Assembly (NCBI GenBank): GCA_017383325.1 | Contig: JAFNYG010000059.1 | Span: 1-17,909 of the forward strand | DNA: 17,909 nt | Reading direction: 5' to 3' | DNA from: Alphaproteobacteria bacterium | GTDB taxonomy: Bacteria; Pseudomonadota; Alphaproteobacteria; Rs-D84 | Shown: in pieces, positions 1 to 7,317 of the stretch | Position numbering within the stretch: the stretch's first letter is position 1 | How the letters are laid out: every line of letters begins with the position of its first letter | Made by a program: the position numbers and the translations under genes | Notes under the pieces: model-generated | The model's database searches: none | Told to the model about the DNA's origin: nothing | What the model saw: the letters and a program-made list of their open reading frames with translations, nothing else

Positions 1-286
1 CCGTGCAGGCAATTGCGGGCATGGTCTGGCTTGCAACCTGACCAACGCTTTCGCCCGTTATCATTGCACCTGCTCGTTCCCTTGCGGAAATCTTCTGTGC
101 AACTCTCATCATCATTCTTCTCATGATAACGGTGAAGATATCTTCGGGGCAGTTATCCTTGATAAGCTCCTGTGTTTCCGTAAAAGGAACAACCCAGAGA
201 GCGATTCTGCCCGAATATTTGCTGACCTGCTTGAGAAGCGAATGAACTTTCTGCTCTGCTCTTTCGCTTGTATAAGGCGGTGTGTA
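1..286 (-). CDS. thiI: ThiI tRNA sulfurtransferase, internal fragment cut at both ends; probably foreign sequence
   Basis: ThiI transfers sulfur for 4-thiouridine in tRNA and for thiamine thiazole synthesis. Reading the minus strand from 286 gives 95 uninterrupted codons starting YTPPYTSERAEQKV, then VVPFTETQ, a MRRMMMRVAQKI helix and the ThiI signature TGESVGQVASQT, so the piece comes from the C-terminal PP-loop (AANH) domain. The frame continues out of the window at base 1. It stops being ThiI-like at 286, because the codon just upstream is TAA (289-287) and no THUMP or PP-loop start precedes it. The wording resembles Firmicutes (Ruminococcaceae-like) ThiI, and codon use (CTT, CTC, AGA, AAG) differs from the genes to the right. 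I take it for a chimeric contig end; a genuine recombination remnant is the alternative. Family identity is firm, origin is inferred. Confidence 0.8.
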
Positions 287-372
287 TTATCTTTGCGGAT
301 GATTTCTACATTTGATTTTTTTATTGTTTCTAAAATAGTTTTCTTTAAAATTTCATTCATTTTTTTCACCAT
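287..372 (-). pseudogene. 5' end of an unidentified short gene, broken at the ThiI junction
   Basis: Two in-frame starts exist: ATG at 372 (MVKKMNEILKK) and ATG at 360 (MNEILKKTILETIKKSNVEI). The second is 5-6 bases after a GGTG that could serve as ribosome binding site. Only about 25 residues look native, a Lys/Ile-rich amphipathic stretch with no family I recognise. The reading frame runs on to a stop near 121, but from about 286 it is out of frame with ThiI coding sequence, so that tail is not a real protein. A near-consensus promoter sits just upstream, which supports a real gene starting here whose body is missing. Uncertain. Confidence 0.4.
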
Positions 373-391
373 TATGTTAAGATTTCGTGTT

Positions 392-420
392 ATCTTAAAC
401 CCAAAATATCGATTTGTCAA
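392..420 (-). promoter_or_regulatory. Near-consensus sigma70-type promoter for the broken gene at 372
   Basis: On the minus strand TTGACA (420-415), a 17-base spacer and TAAGAT (397-392) form a near-perfect housekeeping promoter. Predicted start of transcription is about 385, 13-25 bases before the candidate start codons. Confidence 0.6.
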
Positions 421-438
421 CTTGTTTTGTGAGATATA

Positions 439-465
439 TTGAAAACGTAGTGCAATTTGTATAAT
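439..465 (+). promoter_or_regulatory. Candidate promoter for the DUF2147 gene
   Basis: TTGAAA (439-444) and a perfect TATAAT (460-465) with a short 15-base spacer (16 if the -35 is read one base earlier). It lies in an AT-rich stretch about 45 bases before the start codon, divergent from the minus-strand promoter at 392-420. Confidence 0.5.
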
Positions 466-509
466 ATTTATTGTGTCCAAATATGTAAATAAATACAAAG
501 GGGATAAAA

Positions 510-1034
510 ATGAATTTAAAATTAACATCTGTTATTATTGGTGCATTGTTGCCACTGTCTGTTTATGCGGCCGCGCCACACGTCGGTTTTTATCAGACGA
601 TTGATGATGAAACTAATTTACCAAAATCGATTGTTGCATTGTACGAATATACAGATGGTGCCGAAACAAACGTTGGTGGTCGCGTTGTTGCGCTGTATGG
701 CACAGACGGTGCAATTACTGAAACATTATCGAATCCAACCCGCATCGCAGATAATGTCAAAGACAGCCCAAAAATGGTTGGTCTGGATATAATATGGGAT
801 ATGCAATGGGACGAATCCGACCAAGAATACAGCGGCGGAAAAATCATGGACCCAAAAACAGGTAAAGTGTACACCAGTGTCATGTGGCAGGATATCCCTG
901 CTCAATTAAATGTGCGTGGTAAAATCGGGCCATTTGGTCGCACCCAGAAATGGAATGTGCTGGACGAAAACGAATTGCCTGCCGATTTACAGAACCTGGA
1001 TACCGGCACATGGCAACCGCTGATTCATAAATAA
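510..1034 (+). CDS. Exported DUF2147 family protein
   Basis: 174 residues. Residues 1-21 form a signal peptide (MNLKLTSVIIGALLPLSVYA, cleavage at VYA|A), so the mature protein is periplasmic or secreted. The rest follows the DUF2147 (PF09917) pattern: an opening GFYQTIDDETNLPKSIVALYEY strand pair, GGRVVALYGTDG, a KDSPKMVGLDI turn, SGGKIMDPKTGKVY, then LNVRGKIGPFGRTQKW. The family is a small beta-barrel-like domain common in Proteobacteria and Bacteroidetes with no established function. Family members often have a Cys pair in the middle; none is visible here. The start is fixed by AAAGGGG at 497-503, six bases before ATG 510. It is monocistronic and convergent with ppdK, with a shared terminator. 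Confidence 0.85.
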   Translation: MNLKLTSVIIGALLPLSVYAAAPHVGFYQTIDDETNLPKSIVALYEYTDGAETNVGGRVVALYGTDGAITETLSNPTRIADNVKDSPKMVGLDIIWDMQWDESDQEYSGGKIMDPKTGKVYTSVMWQDIPAQLNVRGKIGPFGRTQKWNVLDENELPADLQNLDTGTWQPLIHK

Positions 1035-1060
1035 AAATCCCCCAATTGGGGGATTTTTTT
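1034..1060. terminator. Bidirectional intrinsic terminator between DUF2147 gene and ppdK
   Basis: The palindrome ATCCCCC-AATT-GGGGGAT (1037-1054) has an A-run on the left and seven Ts on the right, so it can terminate both convergent genes. The T-run reaches the ppdK stop codon at 1059-1061. Confidence 0.85.
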
Positions 1061-3719
1061 AGTTCTTGCGTGGGTATTTAACCGCCGCCTGTGCCGCTGC
1101 CAAACGTGCGATTGGCACGCGGAACGGTGAACAAGATACCGAGTTAAATCCGCACTGGTGGAAGAATGCGATTGATTCTGGATCTCCACCGTGTTCGCCA
1201 CAAACACCCAGGTGGATATGCTCCCCCTTAGTATCACGGGCTTTCTTAACCGCATCTTTGATTAACAAACCGACGCCCAATTGGTCAACAGACGCAAATG
1301 GGTCTGCGACATATACACCACGTGCACGATATTCGTCCAAGATTTTGGCCGTGTCATCACGTGACATACCCAACGTTGTCTGGGTCAGGTCGTTTGTCCC
1401 AAATTCAAAGAATTCGCAAGATTCTGCAATTTCATTTGCCAAAACCGCTGCACGTGGCAATTCAATCATTGAACCGACTGTGTATTCAACAGATTCGCCC
1501 GTTTCTGCAAACAGTGAATTCGCGGTTGCATCAATTACAGCCTTGACAATATCGACTTCCTTCTTGGAACCAACCAATGGGACTTCGATTTCTGGGAATA
1601 CACGAACGCCTGCCTTTTTAACTTCCAATGCCGCAGACAAAATTGCGCGTGTCTGCATTTCGCAGATTTCTGGATATGTGATTGCCAAACGGCACCCACG
1701 ATGACCCAACATTGGGTTCTGTTCGTGCAGTTGTTCTGCGCGCTGTTTAATGAATTCAACAGACTTGCCGATATGTGCAGCCAATTCTTCGATTTCTGCA
1801 TCTGTATGTGGCAAGAATTCATGTAGTGGCGGGTCAATCAAACGAACTGTGACCGGCAGACCATCCATAATTTTGAACAGTTCAACAAAGTCCGCCTTTT
1901 GATATGGCAACAATTTGGCCAGCGCTGCGCGACGACCCGCTTCGTCTTCGGCCAGAATCATCTCTCTCATATCCTGGATACGGCTTGGGTCAAAGAACAT
2001 ATGTTCTGTACGTGCCAAACCAATACCTTCGGCGCCAAAGTCACGTGCTTGTTTTGCATCTTTTGGTGTTTCGGCGTTTGCCTTGACTGTCAATGTTTTG
2101 ATTTGGTCAACCCATTCCATCAACGTGCCAAAGTTACCTGTTAATTCAACGGATACTGTTGGGATTTTTCCTTCGATAATCTGACCCTTGGCCCCGTCGA
2201 TTGAAATCCAGTCGCCTTCGTTGATAACAACGCCAGATGTTGTTTTCAGTGTTTTGGATTCATAATCAATTTTGATATCAGGTGAACCAGATACGCATGG
2301 TGTACCCATTCCGCGTGCAACCACCGCCGCGTGTGATGTCATGCCGCCACGTGCAGTGATAACGCCTTGGGCTGCGTTCATACCCGCAATATCTTCTGGG
2401 GATGTTTCGATACGGATTAACATCACCTTTTTACCTTCGGATGCCCATTTTTCCGCATCTTCAGCATTAAATACAGCCTGACCAACAGCGGCGCCTGGTG
2501 ATGCAGGCAAACCTGTTGCGATAACTTTCTTTTCTGCCTTTGGGTCCAACATTGGATGCAACAAGTGATCCAGCTGGTCCGCACCAACGCGCAGGATGGC
2601 TTCTTCTTTGGTCAACAATCCTTCTTCGACCATTTCTACGGCCATGCGAACGGCGGCGGCGGCTGTGCGTTTACCGTTACGGCATTGCAGCATCCACAGT
2701 TTTCCGTGTTCGATTGTAAATTCCATGTCCTGCATGTCTTTGTAATGTTTTTCCAGTTTTTCGCGAACATCACACAGTTCTTTATAAACTGCTGGCATCG
2801 CTTCTTCCAGTGACAGGCGACCTGAATCATCCTTGCTCATAGGCTGTGGTGTACGAATACCGGCCACAACGTCTTCGCCCTGGGCATTAATCAGATATTC
2901 ACCATAGTATTTATTTTCACCTGTGGCTGGATCACGGCTGAAACATACACCTGTTGCAGAATCGTCACCAGAATTTCCGAATACCATTGCCTGGACATTA
3001 ACTGCGGTACCCCAATCGGCTGGGATATTATTTAATTTACGATATGTGATGGCCTTTTTGCTCATCCAAGAACCGAATACTGCCCCAATACCCATTTCCA
3101 ATTGTTTCCATGGATCCTGTGGGAATACTTTACCGATTTTAACACCGATTTCTTTGAACTTTTCAACCAGTTCTTTTAAATCATCGGCTGTCAATTCTGT
3201 ATCCAGTTTATAACCCTTATCTTCCTTCATGCGTTCCAGTGTATGTTCGAACAGGTCAATGTCTGCGCCCATAACAACTTCGCTGAACATCATGATAAAT
3301 CGACGATATGAATCGTATGCAAAGCGTTCATTACCTGAAATTTTCGCCAATGCTTTTACTGTATCGTCATTCAAACCTAAATTCAAAACTGTGTCCATCA
3401 TGCCCGGCATAGAAACGCGTGCGCCTGAACGTACAGACACCAACAATGGATTTTCCAGATCTGCAAATTTTTTGCCCATAATTGATTCAACGTGTGCGAT
3501 ACCCTTGTGTACCTGGTCCATCAAATTAGCGGGATATGTTTGATTGTTTTCATAGTAATATGTACAAACGTCAGTTGTGACTGTAAAACCTGCTGGAACA
3601 GGCAATCCAACCAAGTTCATTTCTGCCAAATTTGCACCTTTACCACCCAGCAGATTTTTCATATCTGCCTGACCTTCGGCCTGGCCATTACCAAAGGTAT
3701 ATACCCATTTATTACTCAT
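1059..3719 (-). CDS. ppdK: Pyruvate, phosphate dikinase
   Basis: 886 residues, the normal full length. The enzyme interconverts pyruvate + ATP + Pi and phosphoenolpyruvate + AMP + PPi in the cytoplasm. The N-terminal ATP-grasp nucleotide domain opens with GGKGANLAEM (25-34). The swivelling phosphohistidine domain carries GGMTSHAAVVARG with His463. The C-terminal TIM barrel has GIGLARTEHMFF (about 565-576), MLGHRGCRL (670-678), GTNDLTQTTLG and the catalytic-Cys motif CGEHGGDP (Cys840). The start is MSNKWVYTFGNG at 3719, preceded by AAGGAG; an in-frame extension to 3881 would run through a terminator hairpin and is rejected. It lies downstream of fba and the phosphotransacetylase gene on the same strand but behind two hairpins, so it is probably transcribed at least partly on its own. 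With fba it fits glycolysis or gluconeogenesis using PPi chemistry at the pyruvate step. Confidence 0.97.
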   Translation of the reverse strand: MSNKWVYTFGNGQAEGQADMKNLLGGKGANLAEMNLVGLPVPAGFTVTTDVCTYYYENNQTYPANLMDQVHKGIAHVESIMGKKFADLENPLLVSVRSGARVSMPGMMDTVLNLGLNDDTVKALAKISGNERFAYDSYRRFIMMFSEVVMGADIDLFEHTLERMKEDKGYKLDTELTADDLKELVEKFKEIGVKIGKVFPQDPWKQLEMGIGAVFGSWMSKKAITYRKLNNIPADWGTAVNVQAMVFGNSGDDSATGVCFSRDPATGENKYYGEYLINAQGEDVVAGIRTPQPMSKDDSGRLSLEEAMPAVYKELCDVREKLEKHYKDMQDMEFTIEHGKLWMLQCRNGKRTAAAAVRMAVEMVEEGLLTKEEAILRVGADQLDHLLHPMLDPKAEKKVIATGLPASPGAAVGQAVFNAEDAEKWASEGKKVMLIRIETSPEDIAGMNAAQGVITARGGMTSHAAVVARGMGTPCVSGSPDIKIDYESKTLKTTSGVVINEGDWISIDGAKGQIIEGKIPTVSVELTGNFGTLMEWVDQIKTLTVKANAETPKDAKQARDFGAEGIGLARTEHMFFDPSRIQDMREMILAEDEAGRRAALAKLLPYQKADFVELFKIMDGLPVTVRLIDPPLHEFLPHTDAEIEELAAHIGKSVEFIKQRAEQLHEQNPMLGHRGCRLAITYPEICEMQTRAILSAALEVKKAGVRVFPEIEVPLVGSKKEVDIVKAVIDATANSLFAETGESVEYTVGSMIELPRAAVLANEIAESCEFFEFGTNDLTQTTLGMSRDDTAKILDEYRARGVYVADPFASVDQLGVGLLIKDAVKKARDTKGEHIHLGVCGEHGGDPESIAFFHQCGFNSVSCSPFRVPIARLAAAQAAVKYPRKN

Positions 3720-3745
3720 GGTTTCTCCTTGTCGTTTAATTAAAA

Positions 3746-3767
3746 ATGCCCACCGATTGTGGGGCAT
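3746..3767 (-). promoter_or_regulatory. Terminator-like hairpin directly upstream of ppdK
   Basis: On the minus strand ATGCCCCAC / GTGGGCAT pair around a five-base loop with one bulged C, followed by TTTTTA. The U-run ends about 22 bases before the ppdK ATG. This is an attenuator or a second terminator for the upstream gene, unless transcription starts inside it (see the promoter candidate at 3756-3784). Confidence 0.45.
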
Positions 3768-3784
3768 GAAACACCTAATTGCAA
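3756..3784 (-). promoter_or_regulatory. Candidate ppdK promoter overlapping the hairpin
   Basis: Minus-strand TTGCAA (3784-3779), a 17-base spacer and CACAAT (3761-3756). A transcript from here would start within the 3' arm of the hairpin and so could not fold it. The -10 is weak (4/6). Confidence 0.3.
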
Positions 3785-3785
3785 G

Positions 3786-3815
3786 AAAAAAATCGGCACA
3801 AATACCGATTTTTTT
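3786..3815. terminator. Intrinsic terminator after the phosphate acetyl/butyryltransferase gene
   Basis: ATCGG (3792-3796) and CCGAT (3805-3809) enclose an eight-base loop, extended by A- and T-runs on either side. On the minus strand it immediately follows the stop codon at 3816-3814 and ends in a run of seven Ts. Confidence 0.75.
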
Positions 3816-4707
3816 ACATTGTGCACGCACACGCAATTGAAAACAGTTTAGACAATTCAGAATCAGACCGCGAATTAACAATTATTGGTGCGCGTGCACC
3901 GACAATTACCCCACCGAATATCCAGTCGCCAAATTGTATCATTGCCTTGATGGTGTTGTTGCCGGCCTCGATATTATGAAACAGCAATATATCTGCGTCA
4001 CCATGGATTGGGCCGTTGTATTGCTTAGCTGTGGCTGCCTGTGGCGAAATCGCAATATCCATTGCAATCGGGCCCGAGATTATGCAGTTTTTTATTTCGC
4101 CGCGCTCACCCATTTCCCGCAGTGTCACCGCATCAACCGTTGCCTGCATCGCCGGGTTCAATGTTTCAACCGCGCACAGTGGCGCAACGCGTGGGCACGC
4201 CACCCCCATGTGATTGGCGAACGATACCGCGTTTTTCACCAAACCTATTTTTTTATCTAAATCTGGATACATCACCATCGCGATATCGGTTAAAAACAGT
4301 TGTCGATTTTGTGATTGTGAATATAATACCGATACATGTGATAATATCCCATCCCCACGAATACCCGTTTCGCGATTCAGTACCGCGCGCAGAATATCTG
4401 CGGTATGAATTTGTCCCTTCATCAAAATGTCTGCGTGTCCATCGCGTACCAGTGATACTGCCATTGCTGCCGCAGACAATTCATCATCGCAATGAACGAT
4501 TTCAAAATGTGATATATCCAGATTGTTTTTGTGTGCCACATTCTTGATATCATCTGCGTTTCCGCACAAAATTGCCTGTGCAAATCCCATTTCGTATGCC
4601 GTCACCAATGATCGTAATGCGTGCGCATCTGTTGCCGCCGCCAATGCCACTGTGCGCATACGTTCGGGACGCATCGCATCCAGTCGCATTTGAAATTCAT
4701 GTGTCAT
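3814..4707 (-). CDS. Phosphate acetyl/butyryltransferase
   Basis: 297 residues, typical of the short PTA_PTB family (PF01515) that exchanges the CoA of an acyl-CoA for phosphate, giving an acyl phosphate that a kinase can use to make ATP. Recognised by the order of ADILMKGQIHTADILRAVL (about 92-110), GILSHVSVL (about 120-128), LTDIAMVMYPDLDKK, VACPRVAPLCAVE, ISGPIAMDIAISP, GDADILLFHNIEAGN and FGGVIVGARAPIIV. It lacks the MaoC-like hydratase domain of the ~460-residue bifunctional relatives and the extra N-terminal domains of long Pta. Whether acetyl-CoA or butyryl-CoA is preferred cannot be told from sequence, so no gene symbol is given. It starts five bases after the fba stop and has GGGG eight bases before ATG 4707, so the two form one operon. 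A terminator follows directly. No acetate or butyrate kinase is in the window. Confidence 0.88.
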   Translation of the reverse strand: MTHEFQMRLDAMRPERMRTVALAAATDAHALRSLVTAYEMGFAQAILCGNADDIKNVAHKNNLDISHFEIVHCDDELSAAAMAVSLVRDGHADILMKGQIHTADILRAVLNRETGIRGDGILSHVSVLYSQSQNRQLFLTDIAMVMYPDLDKKIGLVKNAVSFANHMGVACPRVAPLCAVETLNPAMQATVDAVTLREMGERGEIKNCIISGPIAMDIAISPQAATAKQYNGPIHGDADILLFHNIEAGNNTIKAMIQFGDWIFGGVIVGARAPIIVNSRSDSELSKLFSIACACTM

Positions 4708-4712
4708 AATTA

Positions 4713-5660
4713 TTACCCCAGTTTATTATCAGATCCCATGATGTCGCGAATTTCATCCAGACAAATTTGTGTCATGGTGATGCGCGCATTGTTTAAAAAA
4801 TCGCGTGGATTAAAGTTTTCTGGTTTTTCGGCCAGTGTTCGACGTGTTGCCGCCATAAATCCCAGTCGTAAATCGCTGTCTACATTAATTTTGCAAACGT
4901 TCATTTTTGTTGCTTGTCTTAATTGCTTCTTATCGATGCCGCGTGCACCTGATATTTTCCCGCCAAATTCATTAATTGTTGTCACCAGTTTTTGTGGAAT
5001 ATTTGATGCGCCGTGCAGAACCAATGGAAAACCCGGTAATCGCAAAGCAACATCTGCCAAAATATCAAATCTTAGTTCTTCGTCATCCCGGCGACGCTTG
5101 TACGCGCCATGGCTGGTTCCAATTGCGATTGCCAGTGAATCAATCCCTGTTGCATTAACAAATTTTTCAACGTCCGCAGGATTTGTATAGCTGGATTTTT
5201 CGCTGAACGTATTTTCATCTTCGATACCCGCCAGCACCCCCAGTTCTGCTTCGACAGAAACGTTGTTTTTGTGTGCGTGTTCCACAACCTGCCTTGTTAA
5301 TTTTACGTTTTCATCAAAGCTCATTTTACTGGCGTCGATCATAACGGACGAAAATCCCATTTCTATTGCATGAATGCATGAATCCAGACTGCCACCATGA
5401 TCCAGGTGCAGCGCAACCTTGTCATCTGGTGTGATTTTTGCACCACGAATCAGGCCCATCAGCATGTCTGGGCCCATGTATTTCAATGCGGATTCAGATA
5501 CCGCTAAAATTACCGGGCTGCGTGCGATGTTTGCAGCATTTAAAATTGCCGTCATTGTTTCCATATTGTAAAAATTGAATGCAGGCACCGCATAATTTCG
5601 TTTTATTGCGTCTGCAAACATGTCTTTGGTGTTTACCAGTCCCATTTCATCGTATCTCAT
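4713..5660 (-). CDS. fba: Class II fructose-1,6-bisphosphate aldolase
   Basis: 315 residues. Cleaves fructose-1,6-bisphosphate to glyceraldehyde-3-phosphate and dihydroxyacetone phosphate using Zn2+. Visible family marks: AVPAFNFYNMET near residue 24, the HLDHGGS motif with catalytic Asp87 and zinc ligand His88, VEAELG (136-141), GTSHGAYK with His184, LHGAS with His216, and KINVDSDLRLGF towards the C-terminus, which binds substrate phosphate. Start ATG 5660 has AAGGA eight bases upstream; MGLVNTKDMF, five codons on, is a less likely alternative. It is first in a two-gene operon with the phosphate acetyl/butyryltransferase. Relatives include tagatose-bisphosphate aldolase (GatY/KbaY), but with no sugar-alcohol genes nearby the glycolytic role is favoured. 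Confidence 0.93.
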   Translation of the reverse strand: MRYDEMGLVNTKDMFADAIKRNYAVPAFNFYNMETMTAILNAANIARSPVILAVSESALKYMGPDMLMGLIRGAKITPDDKVALHLDHGGSLDSCIHAIEMGFSSVMIDASKMSFDENVKLTRQVVEHAHKNNVSVEAELGVLAGIEDENTFSEKSSYTNPADVEKFVNATGIDSLAIAIGTSHGAYKRRRDDEELRFDILADVALRLPGFPLVLHGASNIPQKLVTTINEFGGKISGARGIDKKQLRQATKMNVCKINVDSDLRLGFMAATRRTLAEKPENFNPRDFLNNARITMTQICLDEIRDIMGSDNKLG

Positions 5661-5684
5661 ACTTAATATCCTTGGTTTGGGACA

Positions 5685-5690
5685 ATTATA
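5685..5690 (-). promoter_or_regulatory. Candidate -10 element for fba
   Basis: A perfect TATAAT on the minus strand, 25 bases before the fba start. No convincing -35 is seen at 16-18 bases, so it may depend on an activator or on the surrounding AT-rich DNA. Confidence 0.4.
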
Positions 5691-5731
5691 TCATAATTAC
5701 AATGGAAAAGTAGGGTTTTTATCGGTTTTGG

Positions 5732-5759
5732 TTGACTGTGCTGTTATTTGTGTCACAAT
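5732..5759 (+). promoter_or_regulatory. Candidate promoter for the small lipoprotein gene
   Basis: TTGACT (5732-5737), a 16-base spacer and CACAAT (5754-5759), about 57 bases before the start codon and divergent from the fba -10. Confidence 0.4.
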
Positions 5760-5815
5760 TATCACGAATCGGGGGCTGGACAGAGATATCGGTTTTTTAC
5801 ACAAAGGGTAAAAAA

Positions 5816-6151
5816 ATGAGAAATGCTTTATTCGCGATATTTGGCTTGTTGGTTTTGTCGGGCTGTTCGTCCTATTATGATTATTACAAGGGTGGCGTTC
5901 GCTATACCCAAGATGGTGATGATTGTGTATTCTATTCCGCGGAACGTGGTCGTCGCTATTCCGAAGATATTCGTTCTTTGGACTTGGATAAAAAGATTGT
6001 ATATCGCAACACCAGCTGTCGTGACCTGTATTTGCGCGATAATTTTGGCACGCCCCAGCGTACAGAACGCGTGGTTCTGGCGCCTGCTGTGAAAAAAGAA
6101 TGCGGTTGCGCAAAAAAGTGCACGAAAAAGAAATACGTTATCGTAAAATAA
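5816..6151 (+). CDS. Small uncharacterised lipoprotein with Cys/Lys-rich tail
   Basis: 111 residues from ATG 5816, chosen because AAAGGG (5803-5808) lies seven bases upstream and the encoded start is a lipoprotein signal: MRNALFAIFGLLVLSGCSS, lipobox LSGC with Cys17 as the lipidated residue. A longer frame from 5732 would bury this signal. After the lipobox comes YYDYYKGGVRYTQDGDDC, a Tyr/Asp/Arg-rich middle, and a C-terminal tail KKECGCAKKCTKKK with three Cys among Lys. I do not recognise the family. It is predicted to be anchored in the inner or outer membrane, facing the periplasm. Its own promoter and the shared terminator make it monocistronic, convergent with the OmpA-type lipoprotein gene. 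Confidence 0.75.
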   Translation: MRNALFAIFGLLVLSGCSSYYDYYKGGVRYTQDGDDCVFYSAERGRRYSEDIRSLDLDKKIVYRNTSCRDLYLRDNFGTPQRTERVVLAPAVKKECGCAKKCTKKKYVIVK

Positions 6152-6177
6152 AAATCCGCCAATTGGCGGATTTTTTA
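6151..6177. terminator. Bidirectional intrinsic terminator between the two lipoprotein genes
   Basis: The palindrome ATCCGCC-AATT-GGCGGAT (6154-6171) is flanked by an A-run on the left and a T-run on the right. The T-run runs into the stop codon (6175-6177) of the minus-strand gene. Same design as the terminator at 1034-1060, with a compensated base-pair change. Confidence 0.85.
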
Positions 6178-6858
6178 TCGTGCGGGCGCAATGCGTATTT
6201 CGACCCGTCTGTTTGTCAGGCGGCCAATATCATCTTGGCCTGCGATTGGTCGTGTGGCACCACGTCCAACAATGAACATGCGTGTGGTGTTTATTCCATG
6301 CTGGCTCAGATACACGCCGACGCGTTGTGCCATATCTTGTGATAATACCTGTGACGCATTTGTGTCGCGCATGGCATCTGTATATCCGGCAATTTCCAAA
6401 AATGTTGCGTTATACTTTTTTAATATTTTTGCAATTGTGTTCAATGTGTCTGCACCTGTTGCAGATATTTCCGCCACGTTCAGTTCCATAATCGCGTCGC
6501 GCACCAAAATCACAACAACATCTGTGCCGGCGCGCTGGACAGAAATTCCAGGTTTGCGCAATGCGTCATACATTGCGTATTCCAGTTCAGACATATATTG
6601 TGTTGCGATTGCATTATCATTTTCGATTTTATTTCCATAATCCATCGCGTTTGACTTGTGTGTTGCGTCGCCTATTAACACGCCACCCGCCCCCAAGTAT
6701 ACAGGGCGTTTTGCAACACGGCTTATTTCTGTCATGTCTGTAAAGCTGGCGCCATTTAAATACGATGACCATGTTTGTCTGCTGGGGGTGCGGTATGGTG
6801 TGCATGCACCCAACCCAGCGGTTATTAACATTGCCAAAATAATTTTCTTTGTGTGCAT
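6175..6858 (-). CDS. OmpA-family peptidoglycan-associated lipoprotein
   Basis: 227 residues. The N-terminus MHTKKIILAMLITAGLGAC is a lipoprotein signal (lipobox LGAC, Cys19). Residues about 20-105 are unassigned. Residues about 110-225 form an OmpA C-terminal domain (PF00691): VVVILVRDAIMELNVAEI, ATFLEIAGYTDA, a LSQDMAQRVGVYLSQHGI helix, FIVGRGATRPIAG and the closing LTNRRVEIRI. This domain holds proteins to peptidoglycan, so the product probably links outer membrane and cell wall, as Pal or a pilus/secretion-associated lipoprotein such as PilN- or TcpC-like partners would. The ATG (6858-6856) follows the stop of the upstream pilin gene with no gap (TAAATG), suggesting coupled translation. 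Third gene of the dnaX operon. It differs from standard Pal in its unusual N-terminal region. Confidence 0.85.
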   Translation of the reverse strand: MHTKKIILAMLITAGLGACTPYRTPSRQTWSSYLNGASFTDMTEISRVAKRPVYLGAGGVLIGDATHKSNAMDYGNKIENDNAIATQYMSELEYAMYDALRKPGISVQRAGTDVVVILVRDAIMELNVAEISATGADTLNTIAKILKKYNATFLEIAGYTDAMRDTNASQVLSQDMAQRVGVYLSQHGINTTRMFIVGRGATRPIAGQDDIGRLTNRRVEIRIAPAR

Positions 6859-7317
6859 TTATTCCACTATGAATGAAATCTGATTTGTATCCGAACTGAA
6901 ACAATTATCTGTCACCCCTGTTTCGAATCCGTTTACCAAAATTGCGGTCGCCCATTTTGGTTTTGAAGCTACAAAATAATCGCATTCACCAGTTGTCAAA
7001 TCGACCAGGTTTATCGCAAATGATTTTCCATCTGCGCTGCTGGCGACCGACCATTCGTCGCCGCCGATTGGCGCTTTCTCAGACTGCAGTGCGCCGGCCT
7101 TAATCAGGTATTCCACAGACACCCCTTCGTATGTGCCACGCATTTCCAACAGCATTTTTGTGTTCTGCGCAATCTGTTCCAGTTCTGCGACTGCGATTGT
7201 GCGTGCCTGATTTTTGCGCAACATATTATAGACCCCCAGTGCCGATACGGTCATCAAACCTGCAATTGCCATAACGCCAATAACTTCTATCAAAGAACGT
7301 CCTGATTGTTGTTGCAT
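6859..7317 (-). CDS. PilS-like type IV prepilin
   Basis: 152 residues. The short leader MQQQSG is followed by RSLIEVIGVMAIAGLMTVSA: a prepilin peptidase site after Gly6 and the conserved Glu at mature position 5 (Glu11), then a hydrophobic helix to about residue 33. The polar part reads LEQIAQNTKMLLEMRGTYEGVSVEYLIKAGAL, which matches the spacing of PilS-type (IncI1/type IVb) pilins where a Y-x-G-x-(T/S) stretch precedes an alpha/beta roll. Two Cys (in GECDYF and DNCFSS) could form the usual C-terminal disulfide loop. Start: AGGAG lies seven bases upstream of ATG 7317, inside the end of dnaX, and the ATG overlaps the dnaX stop by one base (TAATG). Pilin-like status is firm; PilS affinity and a role as major pilin are inferred. 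Confidence 0.8.
   Translation of the reverse strand: MQQQSGRSLIEVIGVMAIAGLMTVSALGVYNMLRKNQARTIAVAELEQIAQNTKMLLEMRGTYEGVSVEYLIKAGALQSEKAPIGGDEWSVASSADGKSFAINLVDLTTGECDYFVASKPKWATAILVNGFETGVTDNCFSSDTNQISFIVE

Noticed and set aside
121..528. A continuous minus-strand frame of 135 codons
   Set aside because: Its second half is ThiI coding sequence read in the wrong frame and its first part reaches into the promoter of the 510 gene; only about 25 codons in the middle look native.
3720..3881. In-frame N-terminal extension of ppdK
   Set aside because: It runs through two hairpins and overlaps the end of the upstream gene, while a good ribosome binding site and the conserved PPDK N-terminus lie at 3719.
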